The translations under genes and the position numbers were made by a program. Shown here one piece after another: positions 22,911-37,100 of a DNA stretch of 64,000 bases. The notes under the pieces are model-generated. The model worked only from the letters and a program-made list of their open reading frames with translations. It had not been told where the DNA came from and did no database searches. Origin of the DNA: Fagopyrum homotropicum (Eukaryota > Streptophyta > Magnoliopsida > Caryophyllales > Polygonaceae); the NCBI GenBank assembly GCA_033239125.1, contig BSWB01000005.1, positions 21,319,447 to 21,383,446 on the forward strand, read 5' to 3'. Positions within the stretch are counted from its first letter, which is position 1; each line of letters opens with the position of its first letter.

Positions 22911-23039
22911 TCCGTTTAAAAAAAACTTAACCCGTAGATTATGGACAAAACTAAGCAAACAATAATATCAAAAAACAAAACTCACGATAAATATATTGGA
23001 GGTGTAGTAAAAATGATGGTTCACGACCAAATCAACTTT

Positions 23040-24095
23040 AGAGATGATAGATGAGGATAAAGTAATCACCCCTAAATATGCTTGTGATTGGATTTGGAAT
23101 CTTGATACCCAACCTAAACTTAGGATCTTCCTTTGACAAATCTCAAAAAACGGAATTCCAACAAAAGCAAAGCTAGATTAAAGAAGAATTGTAGTCACGA
23201 GGCATTGCAAATTGTGAAATCATCAATTTGAGGACTTATTCCACCTGCTATTAACCGCCATTTTAGTACACAAATCACTGATAAAATTGATAGATCAATT
23301 TCGATCGAATTAAGAAACATTAGTCGTGAAAACAAAAGTGCAAATGACCTCCCACAAGAAATTAAAAATAAAATTATACTTGACAAGTTCTCCTACCTAG
23401 CAACAATTTGGTGGAGCATCTAGTTTTTTAGGGCTTTTAGTAATGAGTTTATCGATCTTTATCAATGGTTTGATTCCATTCACCAAAAATCAAATCCATA
23501 AATTGAAAAATATCATCATTGACAAGGACGATTACGGTATCAAACCGCCACCAAAGGATAATAATACAACCAAACGGGAAAAATCACAACATTAAGTGGG
23601 ATAAACCAAAACATGGATTTCATCAAGTTAACTTTGATAGATCCAAACTCGATTCGGGAGTAACATACATAGGTTTTGTGATTCAAATTCACAATAGAGA
23701 GGTAGTTAGCCTCAATGCTCAAAAAGCATCTTTAACTCGGTAAAAAAAAAAACTGAAGTGCTTGCTCTTAAACCTGGCTTGCAAGAAGCTATCAAATTAT
23801 AGATTAAAATCGAGGGTGATAATTTGTGTGTTATCAAGTCACTCCAAGGTTTGTGGAGTTGTACGTAAGAGGTCGAGATGATTATATTCGACTCCAAACT
23901 GGATCTTTATTTCTTTGACGATGTCCAAACATACATGTTTTTAGAGTAATTAGTTGTGTTGCTCACTGATTGAACTACCTAAGAATCTCGACACCAACAT
24001 TAATTTTTTGATGATTCCGAACTTTATGTTCTGATCCACAATGATGTTTTAGGTCGGACTACCTCTAGAAGGTAGACCAACCTAACCGTTTTTCG
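23040..24095 (+). pseudogene. L1-type LINE 3' end, zinc-binding region plus RNase H (copy c)
   Basis: It begins further upstream than copy b: CDWIWNLDTQPKLRIFL then GIPTKAKL is the start of the reverse-transcriptase zinc-binding region. RNase H text follows (IKWDKPKHGFHQVNFDRSK, TEVLALKPGLQEA, IEGDNLCVIKSLQGLWS) with several stops and frameshifts. The first RNase H acid is kept, but the next residue is changed (NFDRS instead of NFDGS). The tail matches copies a, b and d. Confidence 0.75.
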
Positions 24096-24099
24096 TCAT

Positions 24100-26090
24100 A
24101 TAAACCTAGTGGAAAAATATGAACTCTTAGAATAGAAAAATAAACTCTAGCATATTATATTATTTAATAGTTAGTTGGAACATTTCATCGAACACCTACA
24201 TGCAAATTGGTTTGTACAAACTATTAATAGTTTGTTTCCATGGATGGTTAACCAATCATAATTAAGTAATTATATTAATTCATGAATCATTATTCATGAG
24301 TAGATAAAAAAATCAGTTTAAAGGAGAAATCGTTCATTACTCATGAATCGATAAAAAAATCAGTTTGAAAAGGAAATTAATAGAAATTCACTAAGTTAGA
24401 TCAAGTTTTCTTTTCATGATTTATCTTTGGTGATATGCAATCTCTTCCTTTTAATCTTCTCTTTGTGATTTGTTTGAAAAACTAACGTCTTTCGTTATTT
24501 GAGTGTGGCGGTGTGAAAAGATTTGTGAGAAGAGGTCCTATAAATATTATGTGTATAGTTGTTGTTCAATCATAGACGTCCATTTTGATAAAATTGTAAG
24601 TCAGTGATGTTACAAAGAAAAGATTGCGAGAAATTTGGTGATGTTTTTCCTATAGAGAGTTTTGAAGAAGAAGTTGAAGGAAAATATAAAAAATGGAATA
24701 TTGTCAAAGTTCGATACAAACGAACTGTACCGTAGAGCGATTTACACCAAGATAATAGGAGTAGCCCATCGACCTTATATGCTTTATATGCTAGAATCGG
24801 AATGTTTAACACGCCATCATAAGTGTAGGATACAAGCTATATGACACTTTCCCACATGTTAGAATCGCGAGCCGAATAAAGGTTAGCCACTCTGATATCA
24901 TATCAAAGTCTAATCCAGACGGACCATAGAGCAGAGTTGGGTGTATACGAATGAATATGCGCGTTAGGCTCAAGCCCTACACATATTTTCAGTGAGGTAA
25001 CATCCTAAAACCAATTTTCAATATGAGGAGTTGTCCACCGACCTTATCTAGTGGGTTCGGAATATCCAATAAATACCGATAATTTTTAAGGTATAATAAA
25101 GAGAAGGAAATTTATCTTTAAGTCCTCCTGGCTGGTATGTTTGTTGATCACTTCTCTCGCAGTTCAAACTAGCACACTAAGCATTTCTTCTTGTGCTTAT
25201 TTGGATTAAAAGCCAAACGTTTTATGGAATTGTTTATGTTCATGGAGCTAGATTAGACTCTTCACCACGTTTGATTTTTGGTTAGTTAATTTCTAGAGGA
25301 AATATTTTTGTGGTGATGAACACGTTACCTGGCAAAAGGAATTGATATGTTGATTATTTACTACTCAATTCTAATTCTTTCGTCAATTGAACTTCGAAAT
25401 CATATAATAACTATTTGTGATTTTTGGTTCTGTGATGTTATATACTTGCATATGAACTTCTTTTGATTGGTTGACAGTGATTCGCGATTTCGCAACAGTA
25501 GGGCACAGGTTACAGGGTTTCTCTTGCAACTTAGGGGTGATTTCGGCTCCAGCCACAGCTGTGGGAATCATCTACACGGGCTGGGGTTAGCATGGACGGA
25601 TTGATACGGGTATCAATGAATCAGAGTTGAGGTGGATTTGATGCTAGCGCCAAAACTTATGCAGAGGGTGTCAATGTCATGCTCCCTTTGTCTAGTCCGG
25701 TGATGTGTTGTCAAGATTTCGGGACAAGGTTGTTTGACCCCGGTCAAATATTTCGAGAGGACAATAACTTGGAGGATACATTAACCAAATTTGCTTTCTT
25801 TTCATTTGTTTGATGACTCTCCGTACGCAAAAATTACTCACCGAGGATGCTTGTGGGGTTTTTTTTTTCTCGTATGATTCGCTTGTAATTCTTTTATTAC
25901 TATTATGTTATCGCTTTAGTACATCACCGAAAAATTAAAGAAGCAAATAGACTGTTACTCAAACTTCCATTTCCATTTGTTTTTTAAGTAATGATGTAGA
26001 TGGGTAATCATAAGAAAAATAAATAGATATTTGTTTTTTGATCAAGCAAATAAATTATCTGATTTTTTTTTTGTTTTTTTTGTTTTGAAA
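24100..26090. other. Intergenic DNA, no gene recognised
   Basis: AT-rich to 24880, then mixed composition to 25760 without any domain I can name. There is a long T run at 25860 and low complexity at 26060-26085. Confidence 0.45.
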
Positions 26091-26094
26091 ACGG

Positions 26095-26200
26095 AAAGCA
26101 GTTAGAAGAGAACTACCTTCTAGAGGTAGTCCATACTAAAACATCATTGTGGATGAGAACACTAAGTTCGGGGTCATGAGAAAAGGGTGTGTTGGAGTTC
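26095..26200 (-). pseudogene. L1-type LINE tail fragment (copy d, reverse)
   Basis: The reverse complement matches the last 100 bp of copy c, with the same FDDxELxVLIxxDVL text and CTACCTCTAGAAGGTAG tail. Confidence 0.7.
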
Positions 26201-27175
26201 GAAATTATGTGACTTAATTGATATCAATGAAAGAATATTTAAATACATTATTTAGAAGAATATTAATAAGAACTGTTTTATATTTGATTGTATTCTTACA
26301 ATTGTTATTATAATGTAATTAATAATACGGGGTTGCTATTCGATCAGACACGGGAGTCAACACGGGCGCATTCTGGATGTGTCTCCCGAGCGCATTGGGC
26401 CTATGGGGCGCATCCAGAGTGTGCATTTGGGGCGCATCCAGAATGCGCCTCTGGGGCGGATTCAGGATGTGCCCCAGATGCAGACTCCGGATGTGCCCCA
26501 TTGCCAGCTTTTCACTGCGCCCGATACTTAAACCTGCGATAGAATTAATGCATATTTTTTAAATTAAAAATTCTAGAAGAGTTAATTTAAATCTACTTTT
26601 TATTTTTTGGATAAAAATAAATGTTATAAATTTTTATTTATTTTCAAATTAAAATATAGAAATTAAGTTAAAACTAATAAAAAATAATGGTTATATAAGT
26701 ATTTTTATGTTTTAAATTTAAAAATTTTTAATTTTAAAAGTATATTTAAAACTAATTATATACCATTGTTCACAATAAAAGCAGAGTAAATTTTTATTTA
26801 TTTTCGAATTAGTTTTAAATTTAATTTTTAAAAAAACTTTAATTCGAAAATATTATAAAAATTACTATAATATTTATTTTAGTTCAAAAATAAATTAAAA
26901 AACTTTAGATTAACTTAATTTTTTCGGAATTTTAAAATTAAAAAAACGAAATAGTATAATTAATTTTTTTTATTAGATTTAGACATGTTAGAATATAGAA
27001 CCGTGATTCTATAATTAATAGTTTATTTCCTTTTTTTTATTAGTTTTAGACATGTCACATTAGAGAGCCGGAATTTTAAAATTAATATTTTATTTTGTTT
27101 ATAATATAATCTTATGGAATATTCTCGTGTGACCGGTACCGATTTTTCATCAAAGTTTGAGCTTCGTGGATATTT

Positions 27176-27540
27176 TTGGATAGAGATAACTTAGTGTGTT
27201 GGACTTGTTTTGTGGAGTACTCGATGAATATGGTGTTGGTCATAAATAAATCATGGTTGGATAGACGGGGTTCCGTATCTTTTCAATTTGGCTCAAGGAG
27301 AATGCCCCATTACCCGAGGTGGATATTATGTGGACTAACCATCACGATTCGAGCGTTGATGGATGGGATGCACCGTTCATTGAAAGGATATTTCATTACA
27401 CAGAGCTTCGTCGTAAGGAGTGTCCTCCAGTACCCGGGTCATGGATAGACGTTCCGGATAAGTAGTTTAGATTCACTACATTTGAAATCGTTGATGGATA
27501 GAATGTCTCGTTCATTGAAAGGATATTTTTTTATAGGTTT
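27176..27540 (+). other. Unassigned segment with a 45-bp internal repeat
   Basis: The phrase GTTCATTGAAAGGATATTT is present at 27377 and 27510, each within a longer similar stretch. One frame gives weak text reminiscent of plant mobile domain proteins (LVCWTCFVEYSM...), but this is not convincing. Confidence 0.3.
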
Positions 27541-27710
27541 TGTTATATGACATTAAAGTTTTAAATAATTTATATAGTATCCATAAAATAAAACTCAATA
27601 TACATATAATCCAAATTATCCATAAAATAGAATTCAATATCCATACATACAAAAATATCTAGAAAATAGAACTCAATATCCATACAAAAGAACTAAATAA
27701 AAAAATATAC

Positions 27711-28375
27711 TCAAGGATGTTGTGATGCCCGGACCTGAGAAGGAGCCGGTGTCTGGTGTCCAACTAGCTCCTCAAGCATGAAGACTAGCTCCTCTGTAGT
27801 ATACGGTGGACCATGAGCTAGAATATCTCGTGCACGACCGATCATGATACGAAGACGCTGTAATAAATATAACATGTTAGAAACTCAAACTACAATTCAA
27901 CAAAAAGTACATAGTATAAAAAGATAGATAGTAGAAAAACACTTACTCTGGTATCTGAAACTGGAACAGGTGGGGACGGTTAATATGGATGTCCTCGAGC
28001 AATGTACCATGGCATGTGCGCATCATCGACAAGCCATGGGGAGGACGCCTGGACCAACCTATCAAACGACACTCTGGTCTCCTCTAAATGGCGGGAGGCC
28101 CAACAATGACGGTTCTTATGTTTTAAAGTTAGAGTGAGAGATTCTACAACGTCAACAATGACGGTTGTTATTCTGAAAAATTAAACAAAAATTCTAATAT
28201 ATTTAACGCTAAATTCCGCACCTTCCAATTTCGATTCTTCTTAATCTAACCATTTATAATCTACTTAGTATCAATTATAAAACGAGAAAACACACCTCGA
28301 GTGGCGATAATCGACGTTTTCAAGTAGGTTTGCATCCGATCGTTGTGGATCTACAATATTCGAATCCCGATCCAT
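27711..28375 (-). pseudogene. Three-exon element gene of unknown function, one premature stop
   Basis: Exons 28375-28296, 28172-27947 and 27857-27711 join in phase (80, 226 and 147 bp). The donors are GTGTGT and GTAAGT, and both acceptors end in CAG. The product would be 150 residues: MDRDSNIVDPQRS at the start, WASRHLEETRVSFDRLVQ and PWYIARGHPY in the middle, IGRARDILAHGPPYTTEELV near the end. A TAA sits right after GHPY, about residue 90. Correct phase across two introns shows this was a real gene. I do not recognise the family; the middle vaguely recalls the plant mobile domain. A further donor (CTGCAG/GTTGGT, near 29210) suggests a 5' non-coding exon in the GC-rich zone. Confidence 0.6.
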
Positions 28376-29621
28376 GTCTAAAATAGCATTTGGATGAAGT
28401 GAAATTATTTACACATGTTGTATCTTGGAAGGTGTTCAAATTTAACCAACTAACGACAAACTGTTTACACATAGTGATCATATATCATATATGTGTTCAC
28501 AATGTTTGTTTACACACACTGTTCATATATTATATATGTGTTCACAACTATGTATATAGTTCAATATAACGTTAAATATATTAACCAACTAACAACAAAC
28601 AGTTTGACTAAAATAGTCTTGCAAGTTTAATCAACTAACAACAAACATCTTAAAAAGGTTGATCAATGTAATATGTATGTAATAGGTAGATGAGAATAAG
28701 TTGATTTGAACAGAGCACAAGCATTCATACATTTGCATTCATAAATTCAATAGATTGATTGATAAGACTTACCATATGAGAGGATCAACATATATCAGGG
28801 ACGAAAACTAAACTATCCATTAGTTCTTAAGTAGTCTTCGGTTCATTTAGCTCGGATATAGTGGTTCCTTTTGCCACTTGCGGTACAGTCCAAGCAATGT
28901 ATGGCTATGGCATATGGTTGAGGCATTTTCTAGATCCAAGGTTTCTTCGGAAGATAACGAAATAGAGGAGGAATCAGAACCTTCAAACTTGCCATTGCCA
29001 ACCTTTGATGATCCATGATCAACATATGGAAAATTGTGGTTAAATTCGTTAAGTCTAGCATTCAGAAACAAACATTCAACAGGCACAAGCATTCATAAAT
29101 CCATTCTCAACTACACAAGAATCCAAATTCGCATCACTTCACATACATTCAGAAAGAAATTGATTTGAAAATTTTGTTGATTAAATCCAGAAACAAACAA
29201 TACCAACCTGCAGATGAAGAACAACCACGAAGAAGAAGAAGGTGCGAGGCGAGGCGGCGGCTAGTGCGGTGAGGTGGCGGCTACCGGAGGCGGAGGCTAT
29301 TGGTGCGAGGCAAGGCGGCGGTGGCGGCTGGTATAGGCGCGAGAGAACATCAACGAAGAAGACAAAGTGATGGAGCTTGCGGCTGTTGTGCTTGAGGTGG
29401 ATGGGCTATATTAACCCTCGTCTGAGGCGCAGGAGCAATGCGCCCGGGAAGCGCAAACAGATTCCATCCGCGCCTCACCAACCCAATTGGGCTCCGCCCC
29501 GTTTGCATATTCGGGCCCCGCTTCATTAGTGTAATTTCGATCCGACTCGTAACCCCAATCCGATTACACTGTCCCGTAAATAATTTTATGTCTGATCGGA
29601 TAAAATCACTCTTAATAATAT

Positions 29622-31186
29622 CAATTTGTGATATATCATTCATGTACAAGAACTTACTAACTTTTGTATATCGTTAAATTTCTTTCAACCTCAGGAGTAA
29701 GTTTTAAGATATTTGTTTCTAGAAGTCAAAAGTTAAGTCCGCTGAAATATTGTTATGGCATTGATTTAAGAGGTTGAAAAATGAAAACTAACATCATTAT
29801 GTGTTATACTATTTTAATCTTGTCACATTCTATTGAGTTTAATCTCATAAAAATATATTTTTTACAATAAAATCGATAGAGATTAAAAATAATCTATGAC
29901 CTTTTCATACCTTAAGCTAAGAAAAATACATTTTATAAGATCCTTTTATTTTAAAAAAATAATAATAAAAAGTGGTAATTATTTAATTTCAGAATGTTGA
30001 CCATGCATGGGTGTTTTTGATAATTACAATTACAAGCACGTGCCTAAAAAAAGTAGCTCAAATTTTATAATATCATATACCATTGTAGAAATTTTCAAAA
30101 AGTATAAGGTCAAAAGTAATTACTTAAAGTGAAGATCATTGAGCAACTTGTTTTTAGTCATGTAAACGTACTTCATATAAATAACAAAAAAAAAATTACA
30201 TGCATAATCTACTATAGTTTTTGGCGGCTTTGCTTATGTAAGTCCGACCTTCTAGATGAAGTATATATGTTAATATCTTTATTATTTAGTAGCCACGCAG
30301 GAAATACGTGGACCCTCATCGAGTAGATCACTAGTTATCACTTATCTAGGAGAAAACAAATTCTTAAGCTTGCTTGTTTGGGCATATGTTAATGCACTAC
30401 TAGGTTACATGCTTGGGTTTATGCCTCACTCATTCAAACCAAAGCAAAACATTTCCATACATAACCGTTTTACCATATCAAACACAATTTTCGACATAAA
30501 ATACTAAAACATTATCTTAAAACCTTACTTCGACCGTTTTGCCAATCAGTCTTCGGGTACCATTATATGTGTTCGATTTGCTCATCAGCATACTGCTAGT
30601 GAGGATCGGGGTACTTTTATTGTAACATAAACTAGCTCAAACCGGAAAACGAAAGATTATCAAAACAAGTCATGAAAGTACAGTAAAACCATTCCCATAA
30701 GTTTTGCATCTCAAAGAGAGCTTAACTTCCCTGATGCTCCACTTTTCTTCTCAAGACCCTTGTGGCGTAGATCCCCCGCTCGCCCTTGCTTGCTCTACAA
30801 TGGTTTTAACAAAGGATTAGTTCCCTTTCATAATTTCAATCAAGAAGGCAGTTAAAATAAATACTATATAAGAGCAATTTATTGCAACATTTGATTGCTT
30901 ATCTCCAATGCATTAACTCGTCACACAGGGAATGACTCGAGCAGATGCATGTTTAGTGACGAGTTCTTATCAGCAGATGTGCATACATAAACAGAGAAGG
31001 GTTCCGGAGAGAAACTCTCCTATCGTAAAAATTGAAGAGCATAAAAAGTACACATATATAACTCTGTATAGATTGTGCTGTAAACTTCGCAGAAGTTTCT
31101 GTAAAATCTGCAATTTAATAGTACATGGTATGTATATGCACTTTTATACTCCTTTTTTTTTCAAAAAAAAAAAACTCATTGTTTGA
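29622..31186. other. Spacer 3' of the PP2C gene
   Basis: AT-rich, with no coding signature. The PP2C 3' untranslated region should start at 31186 and run leftwards; I see no decisive polyadenylation signal. Confidence 0.4.
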
Positions 31187-34100
31187 TTATTTGCCCACAT
31201 TAACAAAAATGAAAATGCAAATGAATGCCATCGTGCATGCATATCTAAAGAAGAAATATTTGCCTTCCTTTTGACATATACAGAAAGCAAAGGGAGAAGA
31301 CGCACCGTTGTTCCTAGAGGACTGCTTTCTCTTCGACAGCGGTTTCAGGTCAATAACAATAACAGTGATGTTGTCCTTGCTACTTTTAGCCAATGCTTTG
31401 CGGGCAAGCTCTTGTGCAACCACAGCAGTTGGTGCAGGTGAAGTACTAGATGTGTAACATGATCTATAATGTAGAAGCTTCTTTCTAGCAATTTTCGCCA
31501 CCTTTTCATTTGACATAACATCCCAGAGTCCATCAGACGCCATTATTAGGCACAAATCATCCTTGCTCCTACGAGTGTATGTCACATCTGGTGTAGATAT
31601 GACGTAAGATTTCAAATCATGATCACCTGATACATAATAGGATTTGAGAGTAGAATAATTAGCAAGGAAGCACATTGCAAATTTTATTAAATTAATCAAG
31701 AAAAAAAAACACTAGCACAAGCAACTAAAATCTATGGCTTCTAATTTAGAAGTAATCATTGACATTTGATGTACGAGGAAAAAGTGGAAGACCGTGTGTA
31801 AATGATTGGTTTGATAAACCATAAGAAAAAGAAAAGTGAGCAAGGTACTGCCATCTTCTAAAGATTAGCAATCTTATTGCAGATATAGTTATAGAGAAGC
31901 TTCCTAAACCCATGGGGAATTGGCGGGTCATCCCACAAGAGGCCCCAAAACATCTTTGCCACACATTTTGTTGCAGAAACCGTTGACCAACACCAATTGT
32001 TTTGTCAGGTCAGAGCAATTTAATATGCTTACATTGCACAGCAATAACCACCCTACTGCCTGGATCGGTTGTGAGTGAGTTATTAAACTTCCCAAAACAC
32101 ATAAGCAAGAACGTCATTCATCTACTTCAAAATCCAGTGCTTGTGACTATTATTTCAAGCACAACAAAACCTAAGCAATGCTATCAAATTGTCACCATGT
32201 TATTGTTCACGTTCCTTAGTTTTACAGTTGTCAATTCACATCTATCAAAGTCAAATTTGGTGATGAAACATGAATAAATTACGAGAGATGAATACACAGA
32301 GATAACTAGCTAATCCTCATCAAAAGCCTACAAGAAAGTTTTACGGAGAAAAACGGTAGAGCCAATTAATATTCTATATCTGACCCAAAAAGGAACAAGA
32401 GACATACCAATAGCTCTCGTCAAGGAAAGTACCCCATCAACCCTTAATCCTCTTCGATTGTAAATCTCGCCACCACTCCTTTTTACCCTCTTAGCTTCCC
32501 CTTTCTTGGTGGGCTACAAAATAGAGGTGTAATATAAGCATAGATGCCAAAAGAGACATTAGTGCATCCTTTTGAGTAATACAGCAACAAACCATAATCG
32601 CAAGGAAATATCAGTATTACAGTCGGTCAATACATTGATAAATACAAATGTTTGTTACTAGGGTATCCAGATACTAACAGATGATAGAAGAGATACTTGC
32701 AAACAGACACTGCTACAAATGCTATTTTACTTTGTCTAACGGTGCACCCTAGTTACAAAGGGTAAACCAGTGTTTTGTAGGGCTATCATAAAGCCAGGAC
32801 TGAGAATTGCACAAAACAAGTTATCTGGACCAGAGGGTATTGTGACCAAAAATCTACAGGAACTCAGTGTTTGTTGGTCTATTACGAGGTGACGGGGGAG
32901 GTGGAATTTAAATTTGTGACCTAAAGGTCACGACTGTCATCCTTTTGCGCCTAGAAGGTATTTTAGTGTGGAGACATAGCACATTCTAAGATTGCATGGA
33001 ATAAAGCACAAGTGTATAGGGAGAAATGGGATGAGTACATTTAAAAGGTACAGCCTATTCATAAAGCTTATTCGTTAAGCATAAATCACTTCCATACAAA
33101 TTATCAACCTTTTTTTAGTTTCTAGCAGTTTTCCTCTCATTACTGCCAATAGAAGGCTATGCACAAACTTGTAACTCTTTCAAAACATACAATAATCACT
33201 ACTCATACAAATTATTAATAAAGAATAGAGTGTTGTAGGTGCAAAGCAATCTTTCAGAACCCTATCTAATGTTAAAATTCAGTAATTGTCTACGTTGGCA
33301 ATTAATTGATGGTAACGACTGTCAACTTCCATTTATGTCCTCATAATTCCAAATAAACAAACAACCTGATTTGATTGCAACATGAGACGAATATGTGACG
33401 ATAATAACCAATAAGTATTTTTTGAAGGACGTAAATATACTAAAGATCATCTCCATCCCACAATATGGGGTTTCTATAGCTAATTAAAGCAAAAGAAAAT
33501 GTTGTTAAATTGGGTGATAGAATAGAGGCAATACAGCAGAGTGAAGTTTCTCTACAAAGAAATTAAATTTTGACATGATTTCCTAGGCTGGATAAAAAAG
33601 AGTCAAAAAGTAATTAAAAGAAACTCTAAATGGATTATAGTGATGGAAATGCTCAATTATAGTTGAAGACGAACCTTGTGATCAACTGTGAGAGGGATAA
33701 CGTCTTCACCACGACACAGGATGGTCCTTGAATCACCACAGTTGGAGGCAATGATTTGGCAAGGTGAAAGAATTACCACACTGGCCGTTGATCCAGCATA
33801 GTGTATTTCTAGACTCCTTTGTTTGACAATATCATCAGCTCTCTCAAAAGCCTTGGAGAAAGCAATCTTCCATCTCTCACGCCACTCGACCTCCTCGTCA
33901 CAATGCGGCTTGTTCCACTCTTCTATAAGCATGTGATGGAGCCTATTTGCACAAAACTCGCTTACCTACGATTCACCATCCTGTACTTAGTCCTTCAACA
34001 ATTACAGATCAATGTAGTAATAACGGTAGACCAACAAAAGATCATAAACTGAATAGGGAGGACCAAAAGATTTAGAAAACACCATACTTGTAGCCAACAT

Positions 34101-37100
34101 AAGTGAAGTGATATTAAATAGAAACCATATATTGAAATTTAAAAGACTATGATTAGTTAAAATACATTTAAATCTTAAACAATACACCATTTGAATTTCC
34201 AAAATCAAAGATAGATTCTTGACTTTTTTAAGAAAATCTTGCCAGAAAATGACAACACACATAATTAGCAAAGCCGCTTGGTATAAGAGAATGGAAAGTC
34301 AAGACAATCATCTTGAAAGGCAAAACCATCTCAGTAAAAAATAACATCTCTAATGACTTTTGAAGGGGGGGAAACGCATCCTTTGCAACCAAGTTTCTAA
34401 TAGCTCTAACCAGCAAATCACATATCTTAACCACTAGTTCATGTATTAAGTAATAGAGCCATATATAATAGCTTGACCCATACACACAGCCTACTGCAAA
34501 ACATAACATATAAATCCATTTTTTGTTATTCCTTCTCATGTAAAATGTATACTCTAGGTACAGAAATTCTACAATCTGCAAAGACCTAAAATAATACCAG
34601 CAACAGCACAGACGTGAATGAGATTTTTTTATCGTGGAACATAAACATTTATAAGTAAAACTAGTTGTAGATCCTTTAGTCACTGAGAACTAAATGATAC
34701 CCACAAGAGGTAAAGCATGAGGCATTTTCAACAAGTGACAAATTCTTTAGATATCTTACGGGTTTCGTCTGCTCATAACCAAAACTTACAATGTGACCGC
34801 AATTACTTTTTGCTAAAATTTATGTTTCAAAAGGTGACAAGGATTTCCATAGAGGCTGAGGTCGACCAAAAAAGAGTTGCAAGAGGAAGATTAAGGGATC
34901 GCTTGGTATGATTCATATGCAATTTAGGAATCGATTATGGAATCACTCAAAATGATTTCCATGTTTGGTAGCAAAAAATATATTGGAATGAGCCATTCGA
35001 AGGAATGAGTGGTTAAAATATTTTTCATTCCCTGATTCTTGAATTTTTTTTCATGGGTTTGAATCCTTCCGACTCGGATTTCCAATTATAGTGTTTTAGG
35101 ACATTGACTGATTATGGGAAAATTGACCTTGACCATTATTTTATGAAATCAATGTAATATTAAACATAAAATTTTAAATCATAATCTTGACCTAACCCCA
35201 TGTTTTAGAAACCGGATTAGGTCATTTCTCATTCTATTCTGATTCATAATTCCAATCAGATTCTTGCATGCGTATCAAACGAGCCCTGAGCAAGATCTCA
35301 CTCTATTGACACTTGATGACATGGCCCAATATATGATTTATAGGGGGCAATATTAGGGAGAGGAACCGTAGTACTGAGGGTAGGGCATGGGTTCTTGAGA
35401 CCTTGAGTTTTTTTGCACGCTTTCTTCCTTTGTGTTGTTTGTGTGTGTGTGTGGTTGTTGTTCCTTCGGGGCCTTGAGCTTTTCTACTCTTTTCTATTTC
35501 ACTTTTTACTCTTATCCAAAATTTTACCATAGAGCAACAACATGCTTTATCTCAACAACTCTATCCTCCCCCAACCTCCATATCTTTTGATGTTAAGCAA
35601 TAAACCAAAGTATTGTCTTAGGAACTATCATAACTATAATGAATTGCAACTGACTTGATTACATGAAATCGATTTCATTTTGCACATTAAGCATAAAAGT
35701 AAGTCCTGCCTTAATCATGCCATTTAAAACAATGACTAGTTCAAAAAAAGAAATGTTATTTTTGCACATTGAGAGTGTTGCTTTTTGGTAAGTTGAGTGG
35801 TGTTGGGGAGCAAAATACAGGGAGATGCATTAATTTTTAAGATGATAACAAGATACCACGACAATGAACTACATTTTTCTCCTTGAAGAAGAAGAAGATG
35901 AAAAATGTTTGGATGGGTTTTTCATTATTATGATACTAGGATAGTAAAAGCTTTTATTAGGTTGTGTCATAGTGTGGAAGAAAAGTTCATTTGAACTTTC
36001 AAGTTCAAATTCAGCTCAAGGAAAGTGAAGACGGCGTTAAGTCATCACATCCTTTATACAATAGGTGATGCGCAATGCATCTACGTATAGAGGGCAACTA
36101 AATTTTACAAAGTTTAGATCATGGATATTTGTTGATTAACCATATAGAAATGAGTTTATTGTGAAGAATTGTACATACGATGCGCAATGCTATCGGAGCC
36201 AATCATGCTCACCCTCACCGCATAGACAAGTTGTTGAGACTTGAGATGGCACTTGTAAGCACAATATTTGGCATGGACAGGCTCATTGGATGAAGAAAAT
36301 AGATTTATTGGGAGGGGTGAAATTTTTTAGAGTTTTGTTTTTCAAAGTTAAGCTCAAGACTGGACCTGACGAAAAAGAAATGTTGTTTGTCAATTAGGAA
36401 CGAGAAGAAAAGATTTTCGAAAAGTCTCGAATTGCAAACTTAAGGATTGATGCCCGATTAGACGACCTTTTAGATTTATTTGTAGAGTTCACATACATTG
36501 TGGAGAAAGGATTACCGACAGGTCAAGTCCAAATTTCCTTAAAGACATCACTCTAGCTGGGATTTATGCACTTTCAGAAATCCAATATGGAAATTCATCA
36601 AACAAATACCAAAGAAGGTTCAGACTACGAGCAAAAAGGAAGAGGATGACTTTCCAACAAAGGACCTCTCAACCCTCTTGGCAAACTAAGTGATGTGGGA
36701 GTCTTCAATTTTCTCAACCTCCTTTGGAAGAAAACTCAGAATCCTGACCTTGCCAATAGAGGTGGGTAAGAAAATCTTCATTGCCTTCTGTTCAGATTCG
36801 TCTTCCATACACAATGGACAGATTTCCCTCCGCTATGGTAGTTTCAACGGGTAACGTTGAAGCGTCCAGAACGAGCTGAACATGTGCAAGCTGACTGGAA
36901 GATAAAGTGAAATTGTCGTTGGATGCAAAGAGATGTGCCATAAAAGAGCAAAAAGGGTGCCAAAAGATCAAGGGAGGAGGGAGATAGAAATGAATGCTCA
37001 TACAATGGTGGGGTGTAGGCATGAGCTCCTTTGAATTTTGGAAGAATGACACATCCCATTGGAACCCTTTGATAATGATTCCTATAACAAACTACAAGGG

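Larger units (their letters stand above)
26329..29612 (-). mobile_element. Probable terminal-inverted-repeat DNA element carrying a gene
   Basis: The left end GGGGTTGCTATTCGATCAGA and the reverse complement of the right end share the inner block CGATCAGACA and weaker outer similarity. TAATAATAC (26320-26328) and TAATAATAT (29613-29621) could be a 9-bp target duplication with one mismatch, as in Mutator-like elements. Both ends continue into GC-rich zones (26340-26530 and 29220-29570) rich in GCGC, GGGGCG and GCGCATCC words, unlike the AT-rich flanks. A spliced minus-strand gene fills the middle. The superfamily assignment is uncertain because the ends are diverged and the flanks are AT-rich. 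Confidence 0.5.

Noticed and set aside
24884..24910. CTCTGATATCATATCAAAG resembling a reversed iMet primer site of a copia element (similar words near 145)
   Set aside because: No matching pair of LTRs or pol text could be found around it.
27176..27448. Plant mobile domain protein on the plus strand
   Set aside because: Similarity is limited to a few residues and the gene with good splice sites is on the other strand.
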